In this document: positions 5,809 through 12,627 of the stretch, piece by piece
How the letters are laid out: each line of letters opens with the position of its first letter
How positions within the stretch are numbered: position 1 is the first letter of the stretch
Assembly: GCA_026415535.1 (NCBI GenBank)
Contig: JAOAGX010000032.1
Coordinates: 1 to 12,627, forward strand
Reading direction: 5' to 3'
DNA from: Armatimonadota bacterium
Lineage (GTDB): Bacteria; Armatimonadota; UBA5829
Length of the DNA: 12,627 nucleotides
Notes under the pieces: generated by a model
Seen by the model: only the letters and a program-made list of their open reading frames with translations
What the model was told of the DNA's origin: nothing
The model's database searches: none
Translations under genes and position numbers: made by a program

Positions 5809-6656
5809 CTGACCGCTTCGGACGAGAGATAACGCGCCTCAGAGTGTCCGTGACAGACACGTGCAACCTCAACTGCGTCTACTGTACTCCGTTCAACAGC
5901 TCGGACGGTCGAAGATATGACGTCCCGGACCATAGCTCGGACATTTCGAACTATTATTGGCCGCCTAATCGAGAAGCCCTTTCGTACGAAAAAATAGCCG
6001 AAGTAGTACGTGCAGCGGTTAGTATGGGAGTGCGTAAGGTTCGACTGACTGGTGGAGAACCGCTTGTGCGCCCCAATCTTCATGTGCTTGTTCAAATGAT
6101 CGCCGAGATTGACGGAATCGAAGACCTTTCATTGAGTACAAATGGAACGCAGCTCGCCGATTACGCGGAGTCTCTTGCCAAAGCCGGCCTCTGTAGAGTA
6201 AACGTGAGTCTTGACAGCATCGACCCAGACCGCTATCGAGCCATCACGCGGGGGGGAGATATTAGCCGCGTTATAGCAGGAATTGAGGCCGCAAAAAGAG
6301 CGGGGCTCAGCCCAATCAAACTCAACTGTGTGGTCGAACATTCTTCGGACGAACCCGATGCCATCGGTGTGGCGCGGTTCGCGGAGGAAAACAATCTCGA
6401 GGTCAGATTTATCCCTCGGATGGACTTTCACCTAGGAAGATTTGGGGTAGTCGAAGGAGGTACAGGAGGCGACTGCAAGCTTTGCGACAAACTGCGCCTT
6501 ACCAGCGACGGACAGGTAAGACCGTGCTTGTTCTCGGACTTAAGCTTTAATATCCGTGAACTAGGCGTTGTGAAGGCACTTGAACAGGCGATACTCTCCA
6601 AACCTGAGAGGGGTTCCGCTTGTTCCCAAAACTGGATTCGTATAACTGGAGGATAA
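5805..6656 (+). CDS. moaA: GTP 3',8-cyclase MoaA, short form
   Basis: A radical-SAM enzyme that starts molybdopterin synthesis by rearranging GTP, acting with MoaC. The SAM cluster motif C20-x3-C24-x2-C27 and the GGEP motif (83-86) are present. The second cluster motif is C224-x2-C227-x13-C241 (CKLCDKLRLTSDGQVRPC), and the protein ends in the GG pair (282-283) required in this family. At 283 residues it is shorter than the usual 320-340. Only about 20 residues separate RFIPRM (201-206) from the second cluster, where classical MoaA has about 65. There is also an extra segment rich in Asp/Ser/Tyr at about 31-52. All key cysteines are kept, so it is probably active rather than broken. The start at 5805 is set by the ATGA overlap with moeA; moaC follows after 1 nt. 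Confidence 0.88.
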   Translation: MTDRFGREITRLRVSVTDTCNLNCVYCTPFNSSDGRRYDVPDHSSDISNYYWPPNREALSYEKIAEVVRAAVSMGVRKVRLTGGEPLVRPNLHVLVQMIAEIDGIEDLSLSTNGTQLADYAESLAKAGLCRVNVSLDSIDPDRYRAITRGGDISRVIAGIEAAKRAGLSPIKLNCVVEHSSDEPDAIGVARFAEENNLEVRFIPRMDFHLGRFGVVEGGTGGDCKLCDKLRLTSDGQVRPCLFSDLSFNIRELGVVKALEQAILSKPERGSACSQNWIRITGG

Positions 6657-6657
6657 G

Positions 6658-7110
6658 TTGAACAGTCTCTCTCACGTTGACTGCGTTGGACGCGCGAAGA
6701 TGGTGGATGTTGGCGAGAAACCCGTTCAGCGAAGGGTAGCCCGCGCATCAGGTCGAATTTCCCTTGCGCCGACTACCATAAAGCTGATCCGTGAAAACCT
6801 GATCAAGAAGGGAGATGTGCTAACAGTCGCTCAGATCGCCGGCGTCCAGGCTGCCAAGCGAACAAGCGACCTGATTCCGCTGTGCCACCCGCTTCAACTC
6901 GACTCGATCAATGTGGAAATGGAGCTTGGCGAGGATTGCGTCGCTGTCACAAGCGAAGTTCATTGCGAGGGTAAAACGGGTGTTGAGATGGAAGCAATTA
7001 CAGCCGTCGCAGCTGCACTTCTTAGTATCTATGATATGTGCAAAGCCGTGGACAAAAGCATGGTCATCGGAGATATTCGCCTGATCGAAAAGGTGAAGCA
7101 GAATGTCTAG
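6658..7110 (+). CDS. moaC: Cyclic pyranopterin monophosphate synthase MoaC
   Basis: A 150-residue protein of typical length. It converts the MoaA product 3',8-cyclo-GTP into cyclic pyranopterin monophosphate. The family signatures KGDVLTVAQIAGVQAAKRTS (51-70), LIPLCHPL (72-79), EGKTGVEMEAITAV (104-117) and IYDMCKAVDK (124-133) are all present, including the conserved His, Lys and Asp positions of the active site. The start is TTG at 6658: GGAGG lies 5 nt upstream and the previous stop ends at 6656. The end overlaps the MOSC-MogA gene by 8 nt. Direct adjacency to moaA matches their consecutive reactions. Confidence 0.95.
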   Translation: MNSLSHVDCVGRAKMVDVGEKPVQRRVARASGRISLAPTTIKLIRENLIKKGDVLTVAQIAGVQAAKRTSDLIPLCHPLQLDSINVEMELGEDCVAVTSEVHCEGKTGVEMEAITAVAAALLSIYDMCKAVDKSMVIGDIRLIEKVKQNV

Positions 7111-8110
7111 CGAAGGCCGCATAGTATCGGTAAACATCTCAACTGATAAGGGAACCTCGAAGCGGTCGGCAACCGAGATCGTGATAACCGATAGGGGTGT
7201 TGGAGGCGACGCCCACGCTGGGCCATGGCATAGGCAGGTCAGTCTGCTCTCGATCGAGAAGATCGAAGCCTTCGCAGAACGCGTTGGGCGCGAAATAAGA
7301 CCCGGTGAATTTGCGGAGAATATTACAACCCGTGGAATCGACATCTCGACAGTAGGCTTGATGGACAGATTACTAATAAAGAGCCCTATTCCATCTTCCC
7401 ATGAGAAAAGGAGAAACGAAAATTCTCCTCCTACAGCAAAGGGGAACTCGGTAAATGTAGAACTCGAGGTCACTCAGATTGGCAAAGCCTGCCACGGCCA
7501 GGAGTGTGCCATATTTCGCGAGGTCGGAGAATGCCTTATGCCGAAAGAAGGCATCTTCTGCCGAGTAATCACTGGCGGAACGGTCAGACCGGGAGACTTG
7601 ATAATCCACTCGCCAAGGCCACTCAAGTTCAAGATCGTAACGCTCAGCGACCGCGCCTATCGGGGCGAATACGAAGATCGAAGCGGTCCGCTAATACGCA
7701 AGATAATTGAATCCTTTTTTCAAGGCAAGCATTGGCACCCAGAAATAGCCAGCGTTACCCTGCCTGATGATCCAAACGGACTACGACGCGAGCTAATCGC
7801 AGCTCGTGATAATGAGACCGATATCGTGCTTACCACAGGTGGCACTGGGGTCGGCCCGCGAGATTTCACACCAGAGACTGTAGCTGCCGTTTGTGACAAA
7901 CTTATCCCTGGCATTATGGAGCATATCAGAGTAAAGTTCGGTGCAGAGAACCCGAACGCTTTGTTGAGTAGAAGCGTGGCCGGTGTCGCTGGAACAACAT
8001 TGATCTATGCACTGCCTGGCAGTGTTAAGGCGGTTGAGGAATATATGAGTGAAATACTGCTCACTATGGAACACTTGATACTCACCATACACGGATTGGA
8101 CGCCCACTGA
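7103..8110 (+). CDS. MOSC domain fused to MogA/MoaB-type molybdopterin adenylyltransferase
   Basis: A 335-residue fusion. Residues 1-170 form a MOSC domain, the sulfur-carrier fold of Mo-cofactor sulfurases, with C120, C125, C134 and C143 around GKACHGQEC and MPKEGIFCRVITGG. Residues 175-330 form a MogA/MoaB domain that adenylylates molybdopterin before MoeA inserts the metal; its motifs are TLSDRAYRGEYEDRSGP (180-196), TTGGTGVGPRDFTPE (244-258) and ALPGSVKAVEEY (303-314). A hydrophilic Pro/Asn/Ser-rich insertion (about 93-117) interrupts the MOSC part and lacks obvious structure. The ATG at 7103 overlaps moaC by 8 nt. The fusion may couple sulfur handling with adenylylation (inference). Both domains look intact. 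Confidence 0.9.
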   Translation: MSSEGRIVSVNISTDKGTSKRSATEIVITDRGVGGDAHAGPWHRQVSLLSIEKIEAFAERVGREIRPGEFAENITTRGIDISTVGLMDRLLIKSPIPSSHEKRRNENSPPTAKGNSVNVELEVTQIGKACHGQECAIFREVGECLMPKEGIFCRVITGGTVRPGDLIIHSPRPLKFKIVTLSDRAYRGEYEDRSGPLIRKIIESFFQGKHWHPEIASVTLPDDPNGLRRELIAARDNETDIVLTTGGTGVGPRDFTPETVAAVCDKLIPGIMEHIRVKFGAENPNALLSRSVAGVAGTTLIYALPGSVKAVEEYMSEILLTMEHLILTIHGLDAH

Positions 8111-8114
8111 CACC

Positions 8115-8981
8115 ATGCCAAACACTGAACAAACAAGCGAGGTTCGCGCTCTAAGAATCTCAACAGAATCTGCACCTACTGAAGAGAAAGGCCTTGTAAT
8201 CGTCGAGCGACCAATAACGATCTCGATCGAAGGTATTGGCGACTACATTCTGATGTGTACGCCTTCTGACGTGGTTGCTCTTGCTGCAGGGTTTGCCTAT
8301 ACCGAAGGACTAATTACAAGCACAGATGACATAAAATCAATCCGACGATGCAGTAGCGACCCATATACCATTCGAATTCGTCTTAGTAGTCATTGTAGTG
8401 CGGAAAAAGCATCGCGTGCTCGAAACCTGATCGTGACAAGCTCATGTGGCATCTGCGGGACCAAGAGGATTGCCGAGGTGCTAGATATGATTCCGCATCC
8501 AGGTAGTAGCATGCGAGTTGCGCTTTCCACCATTCTGGATGCTCACAAGAAAATGAGAACCCGCCAAAAACTTTTTGCCGAAACCGGCGGTGCACATGCG
8601 GCCGCACTGTTCACATCTGAGGGTGAGATTGTAGGGTTTGCGGAGGATATTGGAAGGCACAATGCGGTGGACAAGGCAGTTGGGAAACTTCTATTTCCCC
8701 ACCTTACATCCTTCCATTTGCAAGAAGGCGAAACTCGTGCATTCCATCTCCAAGAGGATGACAAAAGGTTAGCAACCGGCCTGGGACTTGCATTCTCCGG
8801 CAGAGTAAGCTTCGAAATAGTTGCCAAAGCAGCGCGAGCAGGGATTGAGCTAATCGCTGCAGTATCGGCTCCGTCCTCGTTGGCTATCGATGCAGCCAAT
8901 CGCTGCGGAATGACACTGTGTGGATTTGTGCGTGGCGACCGATCAACCGTTTACTGCCACGATTTCAGAATCGCGTCGTGA
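8115..8981 (+). CDS. fdhD: Formate dehydrogenase sulfurtransferase FdhD
   Basis: A 288-residue FdhD. In the characterised family it carries sulfur from a cysteine desulfurase to the bis-guanylated molybdopterin cofactor and is needed for formate dehydrogenase activity. The catalytic loop CGIC (111-114) and the nucleotide-cofactor motif AEDIGRHNAVDK (166-177) are intact, followed by SGRVSFEIVAKAA (228-240). An unusual stretch of extra residues lies between the RHNAVDK and SGR motifs. It contains a tandem decapeptide, FHLQEGETRA then FHLQEDDKRL (200-219). The ATG at 8115 lies 4 nt after the previous stop, so it is the last gene of the cofactor operon. No strong terminator follows. It ties the operon to the divergent formate dehydrogenase genes. 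Confidence 0.95.
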   Translation: MPNTEQTSEVRALRISTESAPTEEKGLVIVERPITISIEGIGDYILMCTPSDVVALAAGFAYTEGLITSTDDIKSIRRCSSDPYTIRIRLSSHCSAEKASRARNLIVTSSCGICGTKRIAEVLDMIPHPGSSMRVALSTILDAHKKMRTRQKLFAETGGAHAAALFTSEGEIVGFAEDIGRHNAVDKAVGKLLFPHLTSFHLQEGETRAFHLQEDDKRLATGLGLAFSGRVSFEIVAKAARAGIELIAAVSAPSSLAIDAANRCGMTLCGFVRGDRSTVYCHDFRIAS

Positions 8982-9045
8982 CACAAGCACTAGCCAGACG
9001 CAGAAACCCACGGCTTTCTGATCCGCAAGACTGCCAAATCGTGTC

Positions 9046-9061
9046 CAATCGACCTCGATTG
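9046..9061. promoter_or_regulatory. Short palindrome upstream of the cytochrome promoter
   Basis: CAATCGA-CC-TCGATTG is a perfect 7-bp inverted repeat with a 2-bp centre, ending 11 bp before the candidate -35. The tiny loop and the lack of a T-run argue against a terminator for fdhD, so a dimeric regulator site is more likely. It is seen once only. A weaker hairpin, CAGAAA/TTTCTG, lies at 9001-9020. Confidence 0.4.
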
Positions 9062-9072
9062 TCCAGCTGTTC

Positions 9073-9101
9073 TTGACTACTCTCAATTATTCGGCTATCG
9101 T
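9073..9101 (+). promoter_or_regulatory. Candidate promoter of the cytochrome operon
   Basis: A -35 TTGACT (9073-9078, 5 of 6) is spaced 17 bp from TATCGT (9096-9101, 4 of 6). Transcription would begin near 9108. That leaves about 28 nt of leader before the CTG at 9136, but only about 13 nt before the TTG at 9121. Read by eye only. Confidence 0.5.
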
Positions 9102-9120
9102 GGAATAGCTAAACCCATCC

Positions 9121-10962
9121 TTGAGGAGGCACAACCTGACTCGCAGGCTCATTCGCTACTTGACGCTTGTCGTTGTAGTGCTCCAACCGTTAGCGGCCAC
9201 AGCGGGAGAAAACGTGACAATACGTTCGGCTTCCGGAGCCGCGTTGAAGCCTTCGCAGATTACAAGTTTGAGCATCAGAAAGACTTGCGGCGATTGCCAC
9301 GATGTAGATGCCAAGGCAAAGTCGTTGCACTTCAACAAATCCGAGTCCAAACCCAATCCTGAAACGTCGGATTGTCTTTCCTGTCATCTACCAGAGAAGA
9401 ATGCGTTCACTCCAGGCGGAAGGATCAGAAGGGCTATTTCTAATCCGACCCTGGAAAGCTGTGTTAACTGCCACCCGGATGTGGCTAACCAGATTGCCCG
9501 GACAGCCCACGGTCGGCCCGACAAACGTATAGGTGACCATCCAACTTGTGTTACGTGTCACACTGGTGACCCACAAAATATCAAGCAAATCCCACAGACC
9601 AGCCGTAAATCAAAAACAGAATTGTGTAGCTCCTGTCACCGACAGACAGACCTTCTGCATCGTTATGGAATGCGACCCAGCGCAGTGGAATCTTATGAAC
9701 AGAGCTTCCACGGCAAAGCCCTTATTCGATTTGGCCAAGAAAAATCAGCAGGCTGCGTTGATTGCCATGGCCACCACAAAATAGTATCCCTAGCAGAGTG
9801 CGTCGTAAATAATGGAAGCTCCCGTTTGGTAGTAACGTGCTCCAAGTGCCATCCAGGAGCGAAGATGAACTTCTGTATGTCCGGCGCGAGCCATTTGCGG
9901 CTAAAAATTGAACGGTCGCTATTACTGACTGTGGAAGACATCTTTTTTAAGGCGCTGACGATTGGGGTAATGGTTCTACTGCTATTTGTGGTGGCGCTTG
10001 ATTTGCGAGCGAAAGTATTCGGACCACATCCGGCACCTCAGTCCGGACGAGCCGTGGCAGCACTTATCGCTACAAGCTACTGCGCAATGGTTACCGGCTT
10101 GGTTCTGGCCATATGTAAGATCGGCGGCAGCGAATGGGCTTGGGTTGCGGCGATCACCTTGATAGCCGCGGCTTTCGTCGTTCATGCTGCGCGAAAGAAG
10201 TCGCAAAGTAAGAAGGAAAAAACCTATCTCAGGTTTAGTTTGAGCCTTCGGCTTCAACATATATGTCTTGCTGTGAGCTTCGTCGTACTTGTGTTGACAG
10301 GAATGCCATTAAAGTTCGCGCACGTCGGTTGGTCACATCATTTGCACATTCTCTTTGGCGGGTTCTCCGGTGCTAGAATTGCACATCGCGTAGCGGCTAT
10401 TGTAATGACCGCCACTTGGCTGTGGCACGGTTTGCACTTGCTTTACCTGTGGAAAAAAGCCGGATTCACTTTGTCATCTTGGACAATGTGGCCGTCAAAG
10501 AAGGATTTCTCTGATTTCCTGGACACGATCAAGTACTCTCTCGGACTTCGAAAGGAACCTCCTAGATATGGGCGCTTTACCTGGAAAGAGAAGTTCGATT
10601 ACTTCGCTGTCTATTGGGGAATGCCCATTATGGTGTTGTCGGGACTAGTGTTGTGGTTTCCCGTATTCTTTGGCAACCGGCTGACTGACCACGGCCTAGG
10701 CATAGCTTACATCGCACACAGTGACGAGGCGCTCTTGGCATTTCTCGCGATCTTGATGTGGCATCTTTACAACACTCACTTTGATCCCGAGCACTTCCCG
10801 ATGAGTCCCGTGTGGCTGACCGGCACACTTACGGAATCTGAGATGGAACGCGAGCATCCACTAGAAAAAGCCGAACTTGACGCGCGAGATTCCGAACCCA
10901 GCAATAACAGGCTTGGGGGGCCTCAGGCAGAGGAACGCCATGGCAAAGAACCAAACACCTAG
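9121..10962 (+). CDS. Heptaheme cytochrome c fused to membrane cytochrome b (CbcL-like layout)
   Basis: A membrane electron-transfer protein of up to 613 residues. A signal peptide (RRLIRYLTLVVVVLQPLAATA) leads into an exported domain with seven CxxCH heme sites, at residues 56, 85, 114, 143, 169, 212 and 240. About seven transmembrane helices follow (near 278-297, 311-333, 338-357, 379-399, 422-444, 496-516 and 527-553). The last four resemble FdnI/HydC-type diheme cytochrome b, with candidate heme histidines H380, H422, H436, H439, H533 and H548. This resembles the domain order of Geobacter CbcL, an inner-membrane menaquinol oxidoreductase. The role as a quinone-linked electron exporter is inference. 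The start is uncertain: TTG at 9121 opens the frame, but AGGAGG at 9123-9128 lies 7 nt before an in-frame CTG at 9136. The end overlaps resB by 23 nt. Confidence 0.88.
   Translation: MRRHNLTRRLIRYLTLVVVVLQPLAATAGENVTIRSASGAALKPSQITSLSIRKTCGDCHDVDAKAKSLHFNKSESKPNPETSDCLSCHLPEKNAFTPGGRIRRAISNPTLESCVNCHPDVANQIARTAHGRPDKRIGDHPTCVTCHTGDPQNIKQIPQTSRKSKTELCSSCHRQTDLLHRYGMRPSAVESYEQSFHGKALIRFGQEKSAGCVDCHGHHKIVSLAECVVNNGSSRLVVTCSKCHPGAKMNFCMSGASHLRLKIERSLLLTVEDIFFKALTIGVMVLLLFVVALDLRAKVFGPHPAPQSGRAVAALIATSYCAMVTGLVLAICKIGGSEWAWVAAITLIAAAFVVHAARKKSQSKKEKTYLRFSLSLRLQHICLAVSFVVLVLTGMPLKFAHVGWSHHLHILFGGFSGARIAHRVAAIVMTATWLWHGLHLLYLWKKAGFTLSSWTMWPSKKDFSDFLDTIKYSLGLRKEPPRYGRFTWKEKFDYFAVYWGMPIMVLSGLVLWFPVFFGNRLTDHGLGIAYIAHSDEALLAFLAILMWHLYNTHFDPEHFPMSPVWLTGTLTESEMEREHPLEKAELDARDSEPSNNRLGGPQAEERHGKEPNT
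9123..9128 (+). promoter_or_regulatory. Strong ribosome binding site pointing to a CTG start
   Basis: AGGAGG is separated by 7 nt from CTG at 9136-9138, ideal spacing. It lies inside the reading frame if TTG at 9121 is the start, where it could not serve. Starting at CTG gives a clean signal peptide beginning (M)TRRLIRY. Confidence 0.55.
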
Positions 10963-12430
10963 TGACAACGCACAAGAAGAGCGAGAAATAGGAATCTTTG
11001 ACGCGTTGTGGAGCCTTTTTAGCTCCATGAAAACAGCCATCGCGCTTCTTTTGATAATTGCGTTTGCCTCTGTATTAGGCACGGTTATCGAGCAAAACGC
11101 CACCGCAGACGTTTATATAAAGGCATACGGAGAAAAGGGTTATGCACTGCTGCGTGCGTTAGGCCTTACCGACGTATATCACTCCGGTTGGTACGTCCTT
11201 CTTCTCTCGCTTTTCTCAGTGAACCTAGCAGTCTGCACGATAAAGCGATTCGGGATTGCGTGGCGAAGAACGTTCTGTCCGGAAGTGGTTTCAGAGCCTG
11301 AACAGATTGCCGCGCTGCAGAGATCGGAAGAAATCACTACTACATTGCCGCTCGACGAAGCTTTATCAAAGGTGGTTGGTGCTCTCCGCAACAGGCACTA
11401 TAGTGTTAGGACCGCAAGACCAGCAAACTCAATATCCGTGTACGCAGCCAAAGGGCGGCTAGGCATCTGGGGGCCTTACATCACGCACTTCAGTATGCTG
11501 ATCATCTTTGCAGGAGCGATCGCGGGAGGATTACTTGGCTCGCGCGGACAGTTGGTAATCGCCGAAGGCGAAAAAGCGAACTCTTACGTGCTAAGGAAGG
11601 GAGATACTAACGGAGGCGGCGGTCCGAGGTTAACCAACCTGGGTTTCAGCGTGCGACTCAGGAGTTTTATAGTTAGGCTCGACAAATTGCGCCGGCCGAC
11701 AAGCTACCGTAGCGATTTAGAGGTTTACGAAGGATCTAAACTCGCCACACGCAAGGTAGTCGAAGTCAATTCTCCGCTTACCTACAAAGGAACTTCATTC
11801 TACCAAGCCGACTATGGCCTTGCAGGATTGGTGTTGCGTGTCACTTATCGGAACGGCGACAGCGTTGATCTCAATTACAGGGTAAGCGTCGTCGAAAACC
11901 CCAAAGGCCGAATATACGGCATATCCAGTTCCGACAACCCTATGAGACAAGTCGCACTCGGTGGTAAGAAGCTCACATTGTATATCCACAACATCGCACC
12001 GGATTATGTTGGCGAAAACGCGGTCAGCACCTCAGACCGTCCGCTAAATCCAGCGTGTGACGTTCTTGTCAGCGACAGGTATCCAGAATACAAAGGTATC
12101 GACGCGTGGACCAGACTTGGCTGGTTACCGGTTTCGAAATCTGCTAACTATAAGGGTTTCCGCATCGAACTTGTTAGAACCATAGATTACACCGTACTTG
12201 AAGTGGCAAAGAATCCCGGGCTTCCAATAGTTTACTTAGGATTTGGTTTGATACTGCTCGGGGTGTTTGTCTCTTTCTACACAACGTCTCGAACCATTAG
12301 AGTCTCGATCACAGCAAGCGGAACCGGCTCTCGATTAGTGATTGGAGCCACGTCGCGAGCTGAACCCGCCATTTTCGATAAGGACCTCGATCACCTGCAA
12401 AGCACATTGACGGAGGATCGAACAAATTGA
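10940..12430 (+). CDS. resB: ResB/Ccs1 family cytochrome c maturation protein
   Basis: A 496-residue membrane protein of System II cytochrome c biogenesis. With CcsA it delivers heme and holds apocytochrome for CxxCH attachment on the outer face of the membrane. Transmembrane segments lie at about 31-50 (MKTAIALLLIIAFASVLGT), 83-103, 165-190 and 429-447. A large exported domain lies between the third and fourth and contains the family-typical GTSFYQADYG (284-293). H163, at the start of the third segment (ITHFSMLIIF), is a candidate heme ligand. A charged 45-residue cytoplasmic tail ends the protein. The ATG at 10940 follows AGAGGA by about 5 nt and lies within the end of the cytochrome gene; an earlier TTG at 10877 lacks such support. 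It is directly followed by ccsA with a TTGA overlap, and its likely first client is the neighbouring heptaheme cytochrome. Confidence 0.92.
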   Translation: MAKNQTPSDNAQEEREIGIFDALWSLFSSMKTAIALLLIIAFASVLGTVIEQNATADVYIKAYGEKGYALLRALGLTDVYHSGWYVLLLSLFSVNLAVCTIKRFGIAWRRTFCPEVVSEPEQIAALQRSEEITTTLPLDEALSKVVGALRNRHYSVRTARPANSISVYAAKGRLGIWGPYITHFSMLIIFAGAIAGGLLGSRGQLVIAEGEKANSYVLRKGDTNGGGGPRLTNLGFSVRLRSFIVRLDKLRRPTSYRSDLEVYEGSKLATRKVVEVNSPLTYKGTSFYQADYGLAGLVLRVTYRNGDSVDLNYRVSVVENPKGRIYGISSSDNPMRQVALGGKKLTLYIHNIAPDYVGENAVSTSDRPLNPACDVLVSDRYPEYKGIDAWTRLGWLPVSKSANYKGFRIELVRTIDYTVLEVAKNPGLPIVYLGFGLILLGVFVSFYTTSRTIRVSITASGTGSRLVIGATSRAEPAIFDKDLDHLQSTLTEDRTN

Positions 12431-12608
12431 CGGTACAAACAGGCGTGATTCTTTTTAAGATCGCATTCTGGGCATACGCGTTGGCAACGATCTTTTATGT
12501 AATCTTTGTTGTCAACAGGACCGTAACCTGGGGCAGAACGGGGCGCCTGTTGTTGTGCGTAGGGCTTGCATTGCACACGGCATCCTTGGCGACGCGATAT
12601 ATTGCAAC
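12427..12608 (+). CDS. ccsA: CcsA/CcsB-type cytochrome c maturation protein, N-terminal part (cut by contig end)
   Basis: The first 60 or so residues of a membrane protein are visible. An N-terminal transmembrane helix (about 8-30, FKIAFWAYALATIFYVIFVV) is followed by a basic loop, and a second helix begins with LLLCVGLALHTASLATRY (about 43-60). This matches the start of CcsA proteins, in which the first two helices are separated by a short basic loop. CcsA forms the System II heme-delivery complex with ResB, and resB-ccsA adjacency is standard. The start is TTG at 12427, overlapping the resB stop in the 4-nt motif TTGA. AGGA lies at 12415-12418, 8 nt upstream. The frame formally continues to 12627, but the last 19 bases are adapter sequence, so the peptide after about ATRYIAT is not biological. 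Confidence 0.82.
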
Positions 12609-12627
12609 CTGTCTCTTATACACATCT
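12609..12627. other. Tn5/Nextera mosaic-end adapter sequence (artefact)
   Basis: The final 19 bases, CTGTCTCTTATACACATCT, are exactly the reverse complement of the hyperactive-Tn5 mosaic end used in transposase-based library kits. They sit flush with the contig end inside a truncated gene, so they are an untrimmed adapter and not a genomic transposon end. Confidence 0.97.

Noticed and set aside
6820..7473. 217-residue minus-strand reading frame opposite moaC and the MOSC-MogA gene
   Set aside because: Antisense shadow of two well-supported genes; no domain, ribosome site or promoter was seen.
9001..9020. Rho-independent terminator after fdhD
   Set aside because: The stem CAGAAA/TTTCTG is only 6 bp, A/T-rich, with an 8-nt loop and no T-run.
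12609..12627. Genuine transposon end or insertion site interrupting ccsA
   Set aside because: An exact mosaic-end match flush with the contig edge is the signature of a library adapter.

Overview
The window is one end of a bacterial contig. It carries an anaerobic formate and molybdenum-cofactor locus followed by a multiheme-cytochrome locus. The last 19 bases (12609-12627) are identical to the Tn5/Nextera mosaic end, so the true biological sequence stops at about 12608. The host looks like an anaerobic bacterium that uses formate and makes c-type cytochromes through System II (ResB/CcsA). Starts include ATG, GTG and TTG, and genes are tightly packed with ATGA-type overlaps. The phylum cannot be settled from this sequence; delta-proteobacterial, actinobacterial, Chloroflexi-like or acidobacterial lineages would all fit.

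Left block (1-2818, minus strand): three genes in the order NuoE-like, NuoF-like and FdhA-like (partial). Together they encode a soluble NAD(P)-linked, iron-sulfur-rich formate dehydrogenase. Its subunit layout resembles the HydABC/Hnd electron-bifurcating enzymes. A good extended -10 promoter lies just upstream.

Middle non-coding block (2819-3498, about 680 bp): this separates two divergent operons. It holds an inverted repeat upstream of the fdh promoter, one copy of a dispersed hairpin element, and a decayed tandem array of about 20-bp units. A 24-bp palindrome, CGTTATG-N10-CATAACG, lies just before the plus-strand operon and closely resembles a ModE operator.

Central block (3499-8981, plus strand): seven tightly packed genes. 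In order they are a small unknown protein ending in CELGCF, a P-loop (MobB-like)/ModE-type winged-helix fusion regulator, moeA, a shortened moaA, moaC, a MOSC-MogA fusion, and fdhD. They supply, mature and probably regulate the Mo/W-bis-pterin cofactor for the adjacent formate dehydrogenase. moaD, moaE, moeB and a molybdate transporter are not in the window.

Right block (9121-12608, plus strand): a seven-heme c-type cytochrome fused to a membrane cytochrome b (CbcL-like domain layout), then resB and the start of ccsA. This is a quinone-linked electron-transfer module coupled to its own cytochrome c maturation genes. A plausible overall picture, which is inference, is that formate is oxidised in the cytoplasm, reducing equivalents enter the quinone pool, and electrons leave through the multiheme cytochrome. 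The most unusual elements are the P-loop/ModE fusion with its matching operator, the short unknown protein in front of it, and the cytochrome gene whose Shine-Dalgarno sequence points to a CTG start.
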